From Luidia sarsii (lineage: Eukaryota; Echinodermata; Asteroidea; Paxillosida; Luidiidae): a DNA stretch of 64,000 nucleotides. Below are positions 54,501-64,000 of this stretch, in pieces. The first letter of the stretch is position 1; every line of letters begins with the position of its first letter. Where the stretch lies: contig OX465103.1 in the NCBI GenBank assembly GCA_949987565.1, positions 2,037,045 through 2,101,044 on the forward strand, written 5' to 3'. The translations under genes and the position numbers were made by a program. Below the pieces are notes generated by a model. It had not been told where the DNA came from. It saw only the letters and a program-made list of their open reading frames with translations, and did no database searches.

Positions 54501-57500
54501 TTGCATATTCACTAAACTGGTATGGATTGTGTACTTTTGTTCCAGGCGAAATTTTGGCAGGCGATATCCGAAAATGAGTCTCAACTCTTGGCGTGCTTTT
54601 GCGCCGCAACTTCAAACCAAGGGCAGCCGGCATCCAGCTCTCCTTACCTGGCAAAGCCTTGGGGTAACTCTCCTAGACCAAACATTGGGTAGAGGTAAGG
54701 GCTCTTTCCGTACCGCGACACCGACTCAAAGTATAGCCTGAGCCGCTTGATGGTCTCTTCACAAGGCTCCTGCAAGTAGCTGGAGAGGAGGAGACATGTG
54801 GGACACAACAAGTTATGAAAGAGGTCGGCATAGACCACAGGTAGATAGATCTCCTCTGGGGGAGGTGCCATTGGCGACTCTGAAAGGATTTGGCCAGTAG
54901 ATATGATACGAGTCTGTGTTGTGGAAAATGAAATCAAATGAGGGTTTGCTCAAAACCGATGTTCAATTAGCACTACATGCTCAGTTAAACCACGAGTCGT
55001 GATTTGAATCCCAAGCGATCTGCCTGTATGTTGTTGTTGTTTTTTCAGCGGGCAATCAGGCAAAGCACCAAGCATGCAGTGCTCAAACACGTCAAGTAGA
55101 GCAAAGGCTCATTGATTTTGAAAGGGCTATCTTGACAAGTGTGTTAATGATTCTCCTGTGATTCTCAGGATTCTCAGAGGACTATGAGCTGAATTTGGCA
55201 ACCCGAACCAGCAGAAAGGAGCTATGCCTTTAAAACTTGGCATGAGTGACTAGGCTTGTACCACTCAACAACAAAACATCTTCATCCACACATGTTCGTG
55301 CAACTCTTGAGTAGCAGTTCACCTTTCAGATAAAAAATTTCAGAAGAACAATGAACAATGAATGTATGAACTTAAGAATCAAATTGACAATTGAGGTCAA
55401 TATCCTAAAAACAGAGTGCACTGCCGGCCGGATATTCAGTCCAGCCCACTTACTTATCGTCAATTTGAAGGGCAATGGCATGGCCGATCACGTCAGACAC
55501 GTCCGACACCTTCGACATCTTGAAGAGTGCCTCTGTTGTCATCCCTTTGATGTAGCCCTTCTTGCTGATGGTCCCGTCGTCTTCCGATTCGCTCACGCTC
55601 TTGACAAACTCGGCAAACTTCTTCTTCGAGAAGAGGTTGACCAGTTCTGCAAAGGAGTGCACAGACAAGGGGGGGGGCGAGCTTTAGCAATTTCGATCTT
55701 TTGGAAGAGCGGGGACAAGGGCAACCCGACTCCGCCAATCCCCGGGCCCAGCCTGCTTGCGTGTCTGGAGAATCGGTTATAAAAGCGTGTCTCCGTCTCA
55801 GCTCTTTTGTCTCTCAAAAGTCACGTCTCGGGCAGCTGTCCAATCGGCGAAAGCTCGGGGAGAGCAGGGACGAGCGCCTTGTTTGGTCTTTTCACACGAA
55901 AAACCTCGGAGGAGCAGAATTTTTTTGTTGAGAATTTCTGAACCACAAGCCCTAGATTGAATCATCAAGAGAAAACAAGGACCCCTGCAAAACAGCACCG
56001 GTGGCAAGAGGTATTGTTGATAGCCGAATTAAAAAGAAAGTCATAAATGAAAATTATATCAATCTGCTTAGTTTCAATCTAAAAAATGTTAAGGGCCTGA
56101 CAGAATGGCAGCTTGCCTTTGAGAAAGGTCCTGCTGGGATCAAAACGTCAGGCCCTCTACATTTATTACTTAAAGCCCCTACACAACACTGGTCGAGGTC
56201 AAAGAATAGCATCCATACGTTGTCTAATCCAACATATGCATTAAATAGCACACCTGTGAAAATTTCAGCTCATTCCGCCAACCGAGTCTCGAGAAAATCG
56301 TGAAAACCGCTTCATTTGTTTCGCGAAAACGCAGCATTCAACGCCGTACTGTTCCGAAAAATAGTTTAGATGTCGGTGAGACGTAAACTATTTCTTTTAC
56401 TCATTTCTGCCAAAATACAACATTTTAGGCAAAAATATTTCGGTGAGAGGTTTCTACTATAACCATCTTCAAACTGTATAAGTTTCGTGTAAATCTGTGA
56501 ACATTTTCTGTTTTTCAATCTTACCAATGTTGTGTAGGGGCTTTAACGTCTGACTAGTTGACTTTTCCCTTGAACTTCTTTTTTTTTTAAACTCCAACAA
56601 GACATTCTGCCACTTTGTCGTAGGTCTGCCGACGGCCAGGAAATCTTACCTGAGGTTATTGCTTCTGTGTGGGTGGCCGGGATCTTAATGAGCTTCTTTT
56701 TGTAGTAGACGTAGCTTCCCTCGATGCTCTTGAACTCGAGGTATTTGGTCACGCCAGACTTGATGAGCATCTTCACCAACTCTCCTGCAAACAACGAGAG
56801 GGAAAACAGAAAAAACCTTGGGGTTTACTCACCGACCCAAAGGCGGCTTTACCCTGGACTATTAAATTGTGAGATGGCCCACGGAACTACTTGCTTGGGC
56901 CAGCCTAGGTACTTGTATTCAGAACTTGCCACCTTGGGGATAAAAATCTCTTAAGCACAAGGTTCAGAATGAATGCAGACTGATGTATCAGGGATTTGTC
57001 CAGCATCATGATTTCAGTCCTTAACCCAAACCATCTTAAATACTAAAGAATGAAAGTTAGTATGAGTCAGGCACAAGGTTCATTATCAAACCCCATGCTG
57101 ACGGGAGTCTATAAGCTCAACGCTGTATCTTTCCGGAATATCAGAACCCTTTTTGGGACATCTGAGGTGTTGGCATTGAGGCAAAAATAAGTTGTGGTAA
57201 TACCTTATGTATATATCTATTTTGAGTTTGAATGGTTCTGGTAAGCAGCGAGAGAGTACTCTAAACTTGCTACCTTTACCACACAAAGCCTGAAGTCCTG
57301 ATTCCAAAAAAAAAGAAGGTCTGGGTTAGAAAAGATATTTGTCAGTTGAGTGCATACCGTTTGCCATGATGAGCTTTGGAATGAGATCAACGTTCCAGTC
57401 TCTATCTCTGCCGCATTCACCTTCAACGTGGTCCCCTTCTTTCCCATGCACCTGGAAAAGCTGGGATTGGAAAAACAAAAACCAAGAAGATTAAGGGGTC

Positions 57501-60500
57501 AATTCTCATTTGCGCACAAAACATTGCCATAAGTGTCCATGAGCAACGTGCCATTCCAATTTGATGCACAGCGGCTTACGTTTTAATGGCAGCACTTCTC
57601 CCTCCCTATATCAGGGATGCAAGTGACCGACTAAGTCATTTCCTGAAAATCACTGAAGGCCAATAAATTGTGCGACTGCGAGTGAGCGCTTAAGCAACAG
57701 AGAGATGCGACTGCCAGTGAACGCTTACGTGACCGAGAGATTCACGGCAGGGGTGCAGGCATCCTTCAGTTTTTAGGGTATACAAATTAGTAGTTTGAGA
57801 TATCTGTTTGACATATAAAAAAAATATATCCCTGCTGTATCTTTCCCGATGATACAGCAGGGATGTAAGACTTTCCAGATTTCTTGAAATGTGCGTTGAG
57901 TCACAAACTGCTGTGGGGCTGTGTCCAGTATCTGAAATACATAGCTCATATATGTCGTAGGGAAAATACAAATTTGACCAAGCTTAGTTTATTTTTTATC
58001 CCTAGAGTCCCATACTATCAAGATCCCTGGATAGGTATCTCAAGACTACTGGGTGATCTTTCTATTGAGCAGATTAAAAGAGAAACACAGTCGAAGACTG
58101 GTTTCACCAGGCTCCTACCTAGGAGTCCTGACTCATATGAAGCCTAAAGCTTCAAAATGAGGACCTAAACTGTACTGTACTGTGACAAGGACAATAAGCG
58201 GGAATCACAAGGAGACGTAGCAACCTGCGGCACACGGACAGATCTGCAACTTACCATTTTCAAGGGACACAGTGAGGCGCTTTCCCCTCCGTAGTACTTC
58301 TGCCTGTCCATGTGCAGCACCTTCTTCTGACCGATGGACAGAAGCCCACTGATGACACATTCCTAAAAGAAAGCAATTCAAGTCACATACCTTCAAGTCA
58401 AGTCATCAAGGAACAGAAAATGAAGTCCCTGTATCTCAACTCCCTGAAATAAGTGCACCATTTTCATACGACTGCTTCAGCACCAAAGCTAGCTTTAAGC
58501 CCCCCCAAATTTAAAAAAACCTTGCCAACTGCTTACTATATTGAATAAAATGACACAAATTCAAATCTCATAAATTTAGAGGGCCTGGCATTTCATTCTT
58601 AGCAGGACCTTTCTCCAATGCCTTCGAGAAAGCACCTGCTAGGGTCGAAAGGTCAGGGCCCAAAACTTTGCTAAATAAAATAAAGTTGCCATCTAAATCA
58701 TATCTTCTGAGTCATGCAAACCAAACTGAAGTCAGAAGGCAATTTCAACTCAAGGCCTTGAACATTGCATTCACACTTGTAATTATGTCGAGAATGTAAG
58801 ATTTTAAGCTGAATTTCACATGTACAATTCGTTGAATGCTACCCCCACAACTACCTTGAATTACATTGTAAACCCTACGGACGTAGACATACATGTACAC
58901 ATGTACGTGTACATTTACGCGCAGGCCTATGGTGGTTACAACACAAATCTGTCATCCATAGTCGGTTAACAAAAATCCAACCAAATCTGTTCATCTCTGT
59001 AATTGTAAAGTTTATTAAACACAGAAAAACAAAAGAAGTTTTTTGTCCTTTCAAAAATTTCAAAAAATGTTCCTTTCAAAAATTCATTGCAGGATTTTGC
59101 AGGATTCGGGCAGTGGCGCACTACCAACAATATTGCAGGATTGTGTAGGATTCGGGTCATATGGGGCTTTTAACACTGAAGGATTGTAGGATCTTGCAGG
59201 ATTTGGGTCATAAGCAACAAATGAGGTGTGGGGAGTTACGCAGACACTTCACAATGTACTGATTTCAATGTGGCACATGACGTGCGGCACACAAACCCAT
59301 TTCAGGCCCATGTAGACTCATGTGCACATAGCTAATAAATGATTGCTTGATAAGCATTACCAATAGTGCCGTGAACTTTGCAACCATTCAGTTCCAAAAT
59401 CAATTTCATGATTGAGCGATTGAATAAGTTAACCTACCGGTAGATGGTTTCTTAAAATCTAGTGGGCCTGACGTTTCGATCTTAGCAGGTCCTTTCTCAA
59501 AGGCAGAGAAAGGTCCTGCTAGAGAAAAGTGCCTTTGAGAAAGATCCTGCTAGGATCGAAAACGTCAGGCCCACTAAATTTTAAGATTTGCATTTTGGTA
59601 ATTTTAGTCAGTAAGTAGTTTGCAAAATTTTTGTATATCACTCTAGATGCTTTCTAATAAAGTTCATAGAGAAAAATACAAATATGTCGGCAATTACAGT
59701 CACAGTAAGGCTTCAACGAATAAAAATGCAAATCCCAAACATTTCAAAAGCCCGACAATTCAATCCAAGCAGGACCTGAGAAAGGTCCTTGCTGGTTAGA
59801 AACATCAAGGTCTCTCATTTTGATTAGATAGGCCCAAGGTTCCCCAAGCTTCAGAAATCAAACGTAGCAAAGGTATTTGAAAGGTTTGTGGATTGCGTAA
59901 ATTGATAGATTGCTGATAAATATTCATGGAATGTCTGTCTACTGGCTTTCTGTCTTTGTCCATTTGTATCTTGCTATTTCTTTCCATTCCTATCTCTTTT
60001 TGTCGTTTTTGTCATTCTGCCTTTCAGAAAGCTTCAGGTAAACTTAAACGTCAGGCCTTGTACGTGTGTGTACGTAGTGTGTACGTATGCATTTTGGCTC
60101 GTCGGACGGGAGAGAATCTTCTCGATCACCTGAGGGGAAATTTTTCCTTTTTCGCCAAACGTGAGTAAGACAAATTACCAGTATTGAAATCGGTGATTCT
60201 CACAAGTTAATTCAAAGATGGGTGCGTGGGACGGTTTCACGGGTGTTTTCGGGGTAAAATCTGGGGGTTTCGGTCGGGGATGGAGTCGAACACATCGTTG
60301 TTCCCACGTGTTTCCTTACTGAAAAACTTGGACCCTACTAAAACTAAGTACTATCGCCCAACCTCCTAAAAAAGAATTTAAACGCAGTGGCTGTTGTTAC
60401 GGCAGTCGTCCGTGTGGTTCCCTGACTTCACAGTATTTGTCAGGATGTTTAGCTCTTGGAACCAGACTATCAGCTAATAGACTGGTTCAACCAGCCTGCA

Positions 60501-60976
60501 ATGCTGACGAAATACAATCAAGTCAGGGAACCACACGGACGACTGCTGTAACAACAACCACTGCGATTTTAAAAAGGGCAATTGTAAGGGTCACAGTTAC
60601 TCGGACTAATGAAAAAGGCTGACTTGTCAGGTCCAAGTTACTCGGACTAGAAGTTGAACTGAAGTGGAAAGGGGAACTCAATCATGCTTGGTAATCAAAC
60701 AAGAACACTTTTTCAGCACATCTTCGAAAAGCATAAACCTCTGGACCTTACTTCTCCACAAACTAAAAGGCAACGTATTGTATTTGTAATGTAAGGCGCC
60801 TACATCAGGCCTACACAATAATTCTAATTAATAACACATCCACGAACGATGACGAGAAACGTCTACGCAGACTACGGTCAATTTCCCAAACTTGGTGTTT
60901 CTAATCCCCCAACGACCTCAAAATTCAATACCTTGAGTCCAGTACCCAAAACGATAACGTCATATTCTTCATCCAT
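51459..60976 (-). CDS. GDI: Rab GDP dissociation inhibitor (GDI), 9 coding exons
   Basis: A cytosolic protein that extracts prenylated GDP-bound Rab GTPases from membranes and recycles them. Exons, 5' to 3' on minus: 60932-60976, 58255-58362, 57358-57460, 56650-56784, 55454-55646, 54648-54779, 53899-54161, 52411-52610, 51459-51599. Phases close at all eight GT-AG introns, giving 439 residues (human GDI2 445). Visible: the N-terminal [10 protein letters not shown] block, Tyr-39 in [37 protein letters not shown] with the Rab-binding Glu and Arg at about 232 and 239, [11 protein letters not shown], and [10 protein letters not shown] near the end. It lacks the long insert of Rab escort proteins. 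Odd: the usually invariant GLFEKRRFRKFL stretch reads [12 protein letters not shown], and FLMANG reads LIMANG. It may be a divergent paralogue. Family certain. Confidence 0.95.
51758..51840. repeat. Fragment of the GGTTTGCGG-GACACCATG family
   Basis: AAAAGGTTTGCGGCGACACC and GTGTGGTTCTGAAAACGAC blocks are present in GDI intron 8; the second arm is absent. Confidence 0.5.
51905..52045 (-). repeat. Decayed hairpin-headed SINE-like element in GDI intron 8
   Basis: The reversed tail (AAATGTTCTAACTGACTTAA) leads to AGAGGGCCTGACCTTTCTCA and an inverted TAGGATTGAAACATCAGGCT. Confidence 0.5.
52411..52610 (-). CDS. GDI: GDI exon 8
   Basis: Residues 327-393, phase 1 to 0. It encodes [39 protein letters not shown] and [10 protein letters not shown]. 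Acceptor CTGCCCACAG, donor GTGAGT. Confidence 0.94.
53310..53462 (+). mobile_element. Hairpin-headed SINE-like element in GDI intron 7
   Basis: TTTCCGAC plus a similar CYC extension flanks it (53299-53306 and 53463-53470), a target duplication of about 8-10 bp. The first head lacks TGACGTTTCGATCC, so it reads AGTGGGCCTAGCAGGACC. The second arm and tail are intact. Confidence 0.7.
53546..53745 (+). repeat. About 200-bp dispersed repeat, uninterrupted (plus)
   Basis: It runs from CCCTAACGCTTTGCACCTCC to ATGCCGGTTAGTGTTA and gives the empty-site reference for the nested insertion in NEDD1 intron 1. Confidence 0.75.
53899..54161 (-). CDS. GDI: GDI exon 7
   Basis: Residues 239-326 (shared codons at both ends), phase 2 to 1. 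It encodes [45 protein letters not shown] and IICILEHPV. Acceptor CGTCCGATAG, donor GTAAGG. Confidence 0.95.
54648..54779 (-). CDS. GDI: GDI exon 6
   Basis: Residues 195-239, phase 2 to 2. It encodes [20 protein letters not shown] then [20 protein letters not shown] and FAR, the central Rab-binding platform region. Acceptor CTCTCCAG, donor GTAAGG. Confidence 0.95.
55454..55646 (-). CDS. GDI: GDI exon 5
   Basis: Residues 131-195, phase 1 to 2. It encodes the helical domain [20 protein letters not shown] and [14 protein letters not shown]. This is the most diverged exon relative to other GDIs. Acceptor CTTTGCAG, donor GTAAGT. Confidence 0.9.
56090..56165 (+). repeat. Short hairpin-headed SINE-like remnant in GDI intron 4
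   Basis: AAGGGCCTGACAGAATGGCA and the inverted GGGATCAAAACGTCAGGCCC remain; the tail is missing. Confidence 0.5.
56170..56546. mobile_element. TTAA-flanked MITE in GDI intron 4
   Basis: TTAA at 56170-56173 and 56543-56546 brackets inverted ends AGCCCCTACACAACACTGGT and ACCAATGTTGTGTAGGGGCT. It is 377 bp and collinear with 24220-24598 but in reverse orientation. Confidence 0.78.
56650..56784 (-). CDS. GDI: GDI exon 4
   Basis: Residues 86-130 plus one base, phase 1 to 1. It encodes [20 protein letters not shown] and [20 protein letters not shown]. Acceptor GTTTGCAG, donor GTAAGA. Confidence 0.95.
57358..57460 (-). CDS. GDI: GDI exon 3
   Basis: Residues 52-85 plus one base, phase 0 to 1. It encodes [20 protein letters not shown] and [14 protein letters not shown]. 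Acceptor AATCCCAG, donor GTATGC. Confidence 0.92.
57612..57834. mobile_element. CAGGGATGC-ended element in GDI intron 2
   Basis: It starts CAGGGATGCAAGTGACCGAC and ends TATATCCCTG. The 6-bp flanks CTATAT and CTGTAT agree at five of six positions. The interior block ACTGAAGGCCAATAAATTGT is the reverse of one in 36348-36562. A further truncated start (CAGGGATGTAAGACT) follows at 57858. Confidence 0.6.
58255..58362 (-). CDS. GDI: GDI exon 2
   Basis: Residues 16-51, phase 0 to 0. It encodes [20 protein letters not shown] and [14 protein letters not shown]; Tyr-39 is the Rab-contact tyrosine. Acceptor TTCTTTTAG, donor GTAAGT. Confidence 0.95.
58515..58670 (-). repeat. Decayed hairpin-headed SINE-like element in GDI intron 1
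   Basis: The reversed tail (CTTGCCAACTGCTTACTAT) leads to GAGGGCCTGGCATTTCATTC and the inverted arm CTAGGGTCGAAAGGTCAGGG. Confidence 0.55.
59454..59643 (+). mobile_element. Hairpin-headed SINE-like element in GDI intron 1
   Basis: Flanks TAGATGGTTTCTT (59441-59453) and TAGATGCTTTCTA (59644-59656) agree at 11 of 13 positions. Both heads and the full tail to TTTTTGTATATCACTC are present, with an extra partial arm duplication in the loop (59505-59530). A more decayed relative follows at 59730-59820. Confidence 0.78.
60085..60648. mobile_element. Older relative of the 655-bp foldback element
   Basis: The blocks GAGAATCTTCTCGATCACCT, CGTGAGTAAGACAAATTACC, GGGTGTTTTCGGGGTAAAAT and the terminal GACTTGTCAGGTCCAAGTTA (ending CTCGGACT at 60648) follow the spacer and right arm of 26690-27344. 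The left arm is not found. It is split by the 60385-60563 insertion. Confidence 0.6.
60385..60563. mobile_element. Palindromic MITE nested in the older foldback copy
   Basis: CAGTGGCTGTTGTTACGGCA with GTCGTCCGTGTGGTTCCCTG at the left is mirrored by GGGAACCACACGGACGACTG and CTGTAACAACAACCACTG at the right. The arms are about 48 bp. The same family as 43010-43172. Confidence 0.78.
60932..60976 (-). CDS. GDI: GDI exon 1 (start)
   Basis: Residues 1-15, [15 protein letters not shown], matching the GDI N-terminus of other animals almost exactly. The ATG is at 60974-60976. The donor is GTATTG after CTCAAG. Confidence 0.95.
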
Positions 60977-61110
60977 TTTGAGAGGGACCTGGATTCAGCT
61001 TCGATAAAGGAGGCGATGACAAACAAAACCGGAGATTTCTCGCACACACGCCCGGTTCAGCCCACTTCCTGATGTTGAGAGAATCCAAGATGGCGGTTAC
61101 TCATTACACC
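60977..61110 (-). promoter_or_regulatory. Probable GDI promoter / 5' UTR
   Basis: Within 130 bases of the GDI start lie AAGATGGCGG (61089-61098), a YY1-type motif, and CACTTCCTG (61064-61072), an ETS-type site. These are typical of TATA-less housekeeping promoters. The transcription start itself cannot be read from the sequence. Confidence 0.4.
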
Positions 61111-63445
61111 CCACCGTCTGTGAAAGAAATAGTTCGCTCTGTCTGAGTTCTCTCCGAATCCACGTGGGTAAAACTAGATGAAACCCGTCAAACACTTATT
61201 TCAATAACGTATGTATGGATTATGTTTTGTTTCAAATGAGATTCGATCATCCATTTATGTCTCTCTTCTTAAGCGGAAGAATAATACGATCTCACACCAC
61301 CATTAAAATGTATGCAGCCATTGCATGAGTTTTCTCGATTGGTAAATGTACGGGGTGCTTGACAAGACATGGAGAAAAAAAATGATTCAGAGGCCGGGGC
61401 CTTTTTCGAAAAGACTTTTGCACAGGCTAGGCCTCTGACATCCAGCAGCTGAAAGTCCAATCCTTTTGGCTGAGCATGGAGGTAGGAGGCTGAGGGGATT
61501 AAAGAGATATACTGGTGCTGTCAAAATGTAGCCCGAAACTCCGAATCCCGTATTTTTGTTCACTCTATTAGATTTCACTGCAGGACCTACTTGCGTACCT
61601 TTGCCTCCGTCCGTGCACCGCGGCACCCGGAGTGCGAGTGACTATTATACTGATACTACTATAGCAAGTAGCATGTTTATAAGTGATAAAACAGTGGTTT
61701 TAATAGCTGCCTTTTTAATACAAAATGGGAAAATACAAGCATCTGAATACAAAAAAGAACACAGAATTTCCAGAATCTTTTGTTGTCTCGCTTTTCGTGA
61801 ATTACATTTTAAATGATTGTATGAAAGTAAAGGAAAACGTACAGGGGTTTTCCCCTCAATATAGATGTTGATGGCTTGAACGGTCCTCCGTACTTTCTGA
61901 TATGGGGAGAGAGCAGAAAAAGCCAGAAGATTTTGATTGGTCTGTGAAATTCATCGTACTGGGAAAATTACTTTGATTCTCATTTCTCAATCGACTCTTG
62001 TGATTCGCAGTCTTTTTAAAAGCAAAAAAATATGGCTAGGGGCGTCAAAGCATATGGCTTCCCCATCTCGGTTTAAAAAAAAAGTCTGACATAGCCCCTG
62101 CGTCATTATTAATTGCAAGGTCGGAATTGAGAATTATGCCATAAATATATTTATAGACACAGTCACGTAGGCATAGGCCTATTATGTTAGGGAATAATCA
62201 GGTTATGAATAATACAAAATACAATGGTGTGTTATTTTATGGAATCAGTTGGTGTTTGATGCGTTCGATTCGATTCCTATAATTGGGAAGGCCCGGTGTA
62301 ACGGTCTGATACGGGCCCCATGCTCAGATGAGACCGTATAGGTATACCGACCATGTTTGGATAAAAACGTCATGCGCAGTGCGTATGGTTGAAGGCCGTG
62401 CTGAGTCGATACGGCCATTGGCATAATTATTTCCGCCGGGCTTTTCTGCCGTACTCCATGCATGCACGCGGACAATAATAAAATATACTACAAGACACTG
62501 GGAAGATAATCGAACACATAATACCGGATTATTTGATGCAGTTTTCTTTGAGTCGAAGCAGAGCTCCATTGCCGACTTTCAAGTTGGCAAGCGATCCGAT
62601 CGACACATAAATTATTAGAAGTGCAATAATATTTGTAGCTTTACCGGCTCTTCTCCGAGAGCCGAAACCAGCCTGTAGTTTATAGGCTGATTCCACTTTT
62701 AAATTGTTACCACTCACAAGCGTTCTTTCTGCGTCAGTTTTGTTTTGATCTGCCATATAATATATAGTAGACTATGCACAATTAATATTAATGGAAGCTG
62801 GAGTTATTTCCTGCGTATGTAATAGGCATATACTTCATTCCATGTACAATCAAAGGGAAGAACAGTGTTTTTTGTTTTTAAGTCATGAAAATATCAAAAT
62901 CGAGCGGCAAAGAAAATATGACTGGATCGGGATTTGAGTCCTGCAGTGCTGGTAGTGGTGCTAGCTTGCTATACAGTATTGTTAGAGGCCTCTGTTTAAC
63001 TCCGGCCCAGTGGTAAATAAACGAGGGCCTATATAGGCGTACGGCCTTCTTGCAAAGATACGATGATGGGTTAACTGCATGCATGTCGCAGTCTTCGTCA
63101 AAAATATTCACGAACTGTATCTGTTCTAGTCAGATGATCGTACTGCAGCGGACAATATTGTGTGTGTTTGTTTAATCTTTGATATTGACCATTCAATTTA
63201 AAGATTGGCAATCAACCATGACGCACTTTGCCGAGGTCAATGAATCGTATACATAATGATATAATGATAATTGATATAGGCCTATACTTAGGCTATTATG
63301 ACCCAGCATAAGTTTAGCATGAAATGAATAACACATCTGGGTAAGTTTTACCCCAATCGGTCCACCATGCCATTATTTTTATGTACTATGAGAAATCCTC
63401 AAAACAATTGATCGGTGATAGAAAACTGTGAGCTTTTTTTACTCA
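61111..63445. other. No gene recognised
   Basis: AT-rich DNA with only short frames. A minus-strand SINE-like body (GCGGCAAAGAAAATATGACT, TTGAGTCC) lies at about 62880-62960. Nothing else is identifiable. Confidence 0.4.
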
Positions 63446-63990
63446 TTATTGATCACTTGATCGCATGTCATCCAAAACTTCCTGAATTTGCTCTGAAATT
63501 TTGCCAGTGGGGTCAGTCCAGACATTTATAGTGCTGGGGATTGTTAAGTTGGCGATTGGCTTCATCAATATTATTTTTTGGCGATCCATGATTACTACGG
63601 CTGACCCTTTATCTGCTGGCTTAATAATGATGTCACCGCGGGAACGTACGTAGAGCGGAGCGAGGCGTTCTTCCCTTTGGACTGAGATTGTCGAGGGGCT
63701 TACGGGTAAGATAAGAGGAGTTGGAAACTTGAGAACTGACTGCTTGCACATACGTTTCAAGGGCTGGAATACGATTCTTGGGGGGACCCTGGTGCTTTTT
63801 TGTCGGAAAGGTTCTTCTTTGCGGGAGCCAGAATAGTCAGACGAAGTCTGCGGTAATTCTCAGTGAGAACTTGACTGAGCATTACTTGGTCAACTTTGGG
63901 GGGAGTTGGACAAAAAGTTCGAACCCTTGGAAAGTAACGTATGCTCTGCGTCAGTTAGAGAAGAAGAGGAAAGGTTGACAACAGTGTTAG
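63446..63990 (-). pseudogene. Penelope-like retroelement fragment, frameshifted
   Basis: Minus-strand translation shows VVNLSSSSLTDAEHTLLSKG at the upstream side. NRIPALETYVQAV then follows in a second frame, and SRGDIIIKPADKGSAVVIMD with DPTGKISEQI after it. These are hallmark blocks that precede the reverse transcriptase core in Penelope-type elements. The pieces lie in different frames with stops between them, so at least two or three frameshifts have occurred. The catalytic part is not in the window. It is a decayed genomic retroelement rather than a host gene. Confidence 0.75.
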
Positions 63991-64000
63991 TGGGGGATGA

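Overview
The window is nuclear DNA from a multicellular animal. It carries intron-rich genes with conventional eukaryotic splice sites, one minor-spliceosome (U12-type) AT-AC intron, a CpG-rich developmental transcription-factor gene, and many families of short interspersed and foldback repeats. Gene content (a FEZF forebrain zinc-finger factor, NEDD1, Rab GDI) and the presence of U12 splicing point to a metazoan. Repeat style and short motifs such as TAGGCCTA, TACCGGTA and GTACATGTAC suggest a marine invertebrate deuterostome (echinoderm-like). That taxonomic guess is inference and weak.

Three protein genes are well supported. (1) 9295-10803 (+): a FEZF-family protein of 502 residues with an N-terminal EH1 repressor motif and six C2H2 zinc fingers, all in one uninterrupted reading frame. 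(2) 27834-41172 (+): a complete NEDD1 gene of 13 coding exons and 698 residues. It has an N-terminal WD40 propeller and a C-terminal coiled coil of the kind that binds gamma-tubulin complexes. Reading phases close at all 12 introns, and intron 1 is AT-AC. (3) 51459-60976 (-): a complete Rab GDP dissociation inhibitor of 9 coding exons and 439 residues, clearly GDI but diverged in regions that are usually invariant. NEDD1 and GDI are convergent; the DNA between them holds a 2.7-kb array of a 26-bp repeat.

Layout: 1-9 kb is GA-rich microsatellite, a foldback-type element and otherwise unannotated DNA; 9-11 kb FEZF; 11-27.8 kb intergenic DNA with a 54-bp minisatellite (19.0-19.7 kb), clustered LINE-like 3' tails beside GAA repeats (21.2-22.5 kb), TTAA-flanked MITEs and a 655-bp element with about 217-bp arms (26.7-27.3 kb); 27.8-41.2 kb NEDD1, whose introns 4, 5 and 6 each hold a different tandem array; 41.2-51.4 kb probable 3' UTRs plus the 26-bp array; 51.5-61.0 kb GDI; 61-64 kb unannotated DNA ending in a frameshifted Penelope-like retroelement fragment.

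The three genes have unrelated jobs (neural patterning, centrosomal gamma-tubulin recruitment, Rab recycling), so no operon-like or pathway link is claimed. The most unusual signals are the U12 AT-AC intron in NEDD1, a hairpin-headed repeat family whose copies carry 10-14 bp target-site duplications typical of LINE-driven insertion, and several nested mobile-element insertions that can be dated relative to one another.
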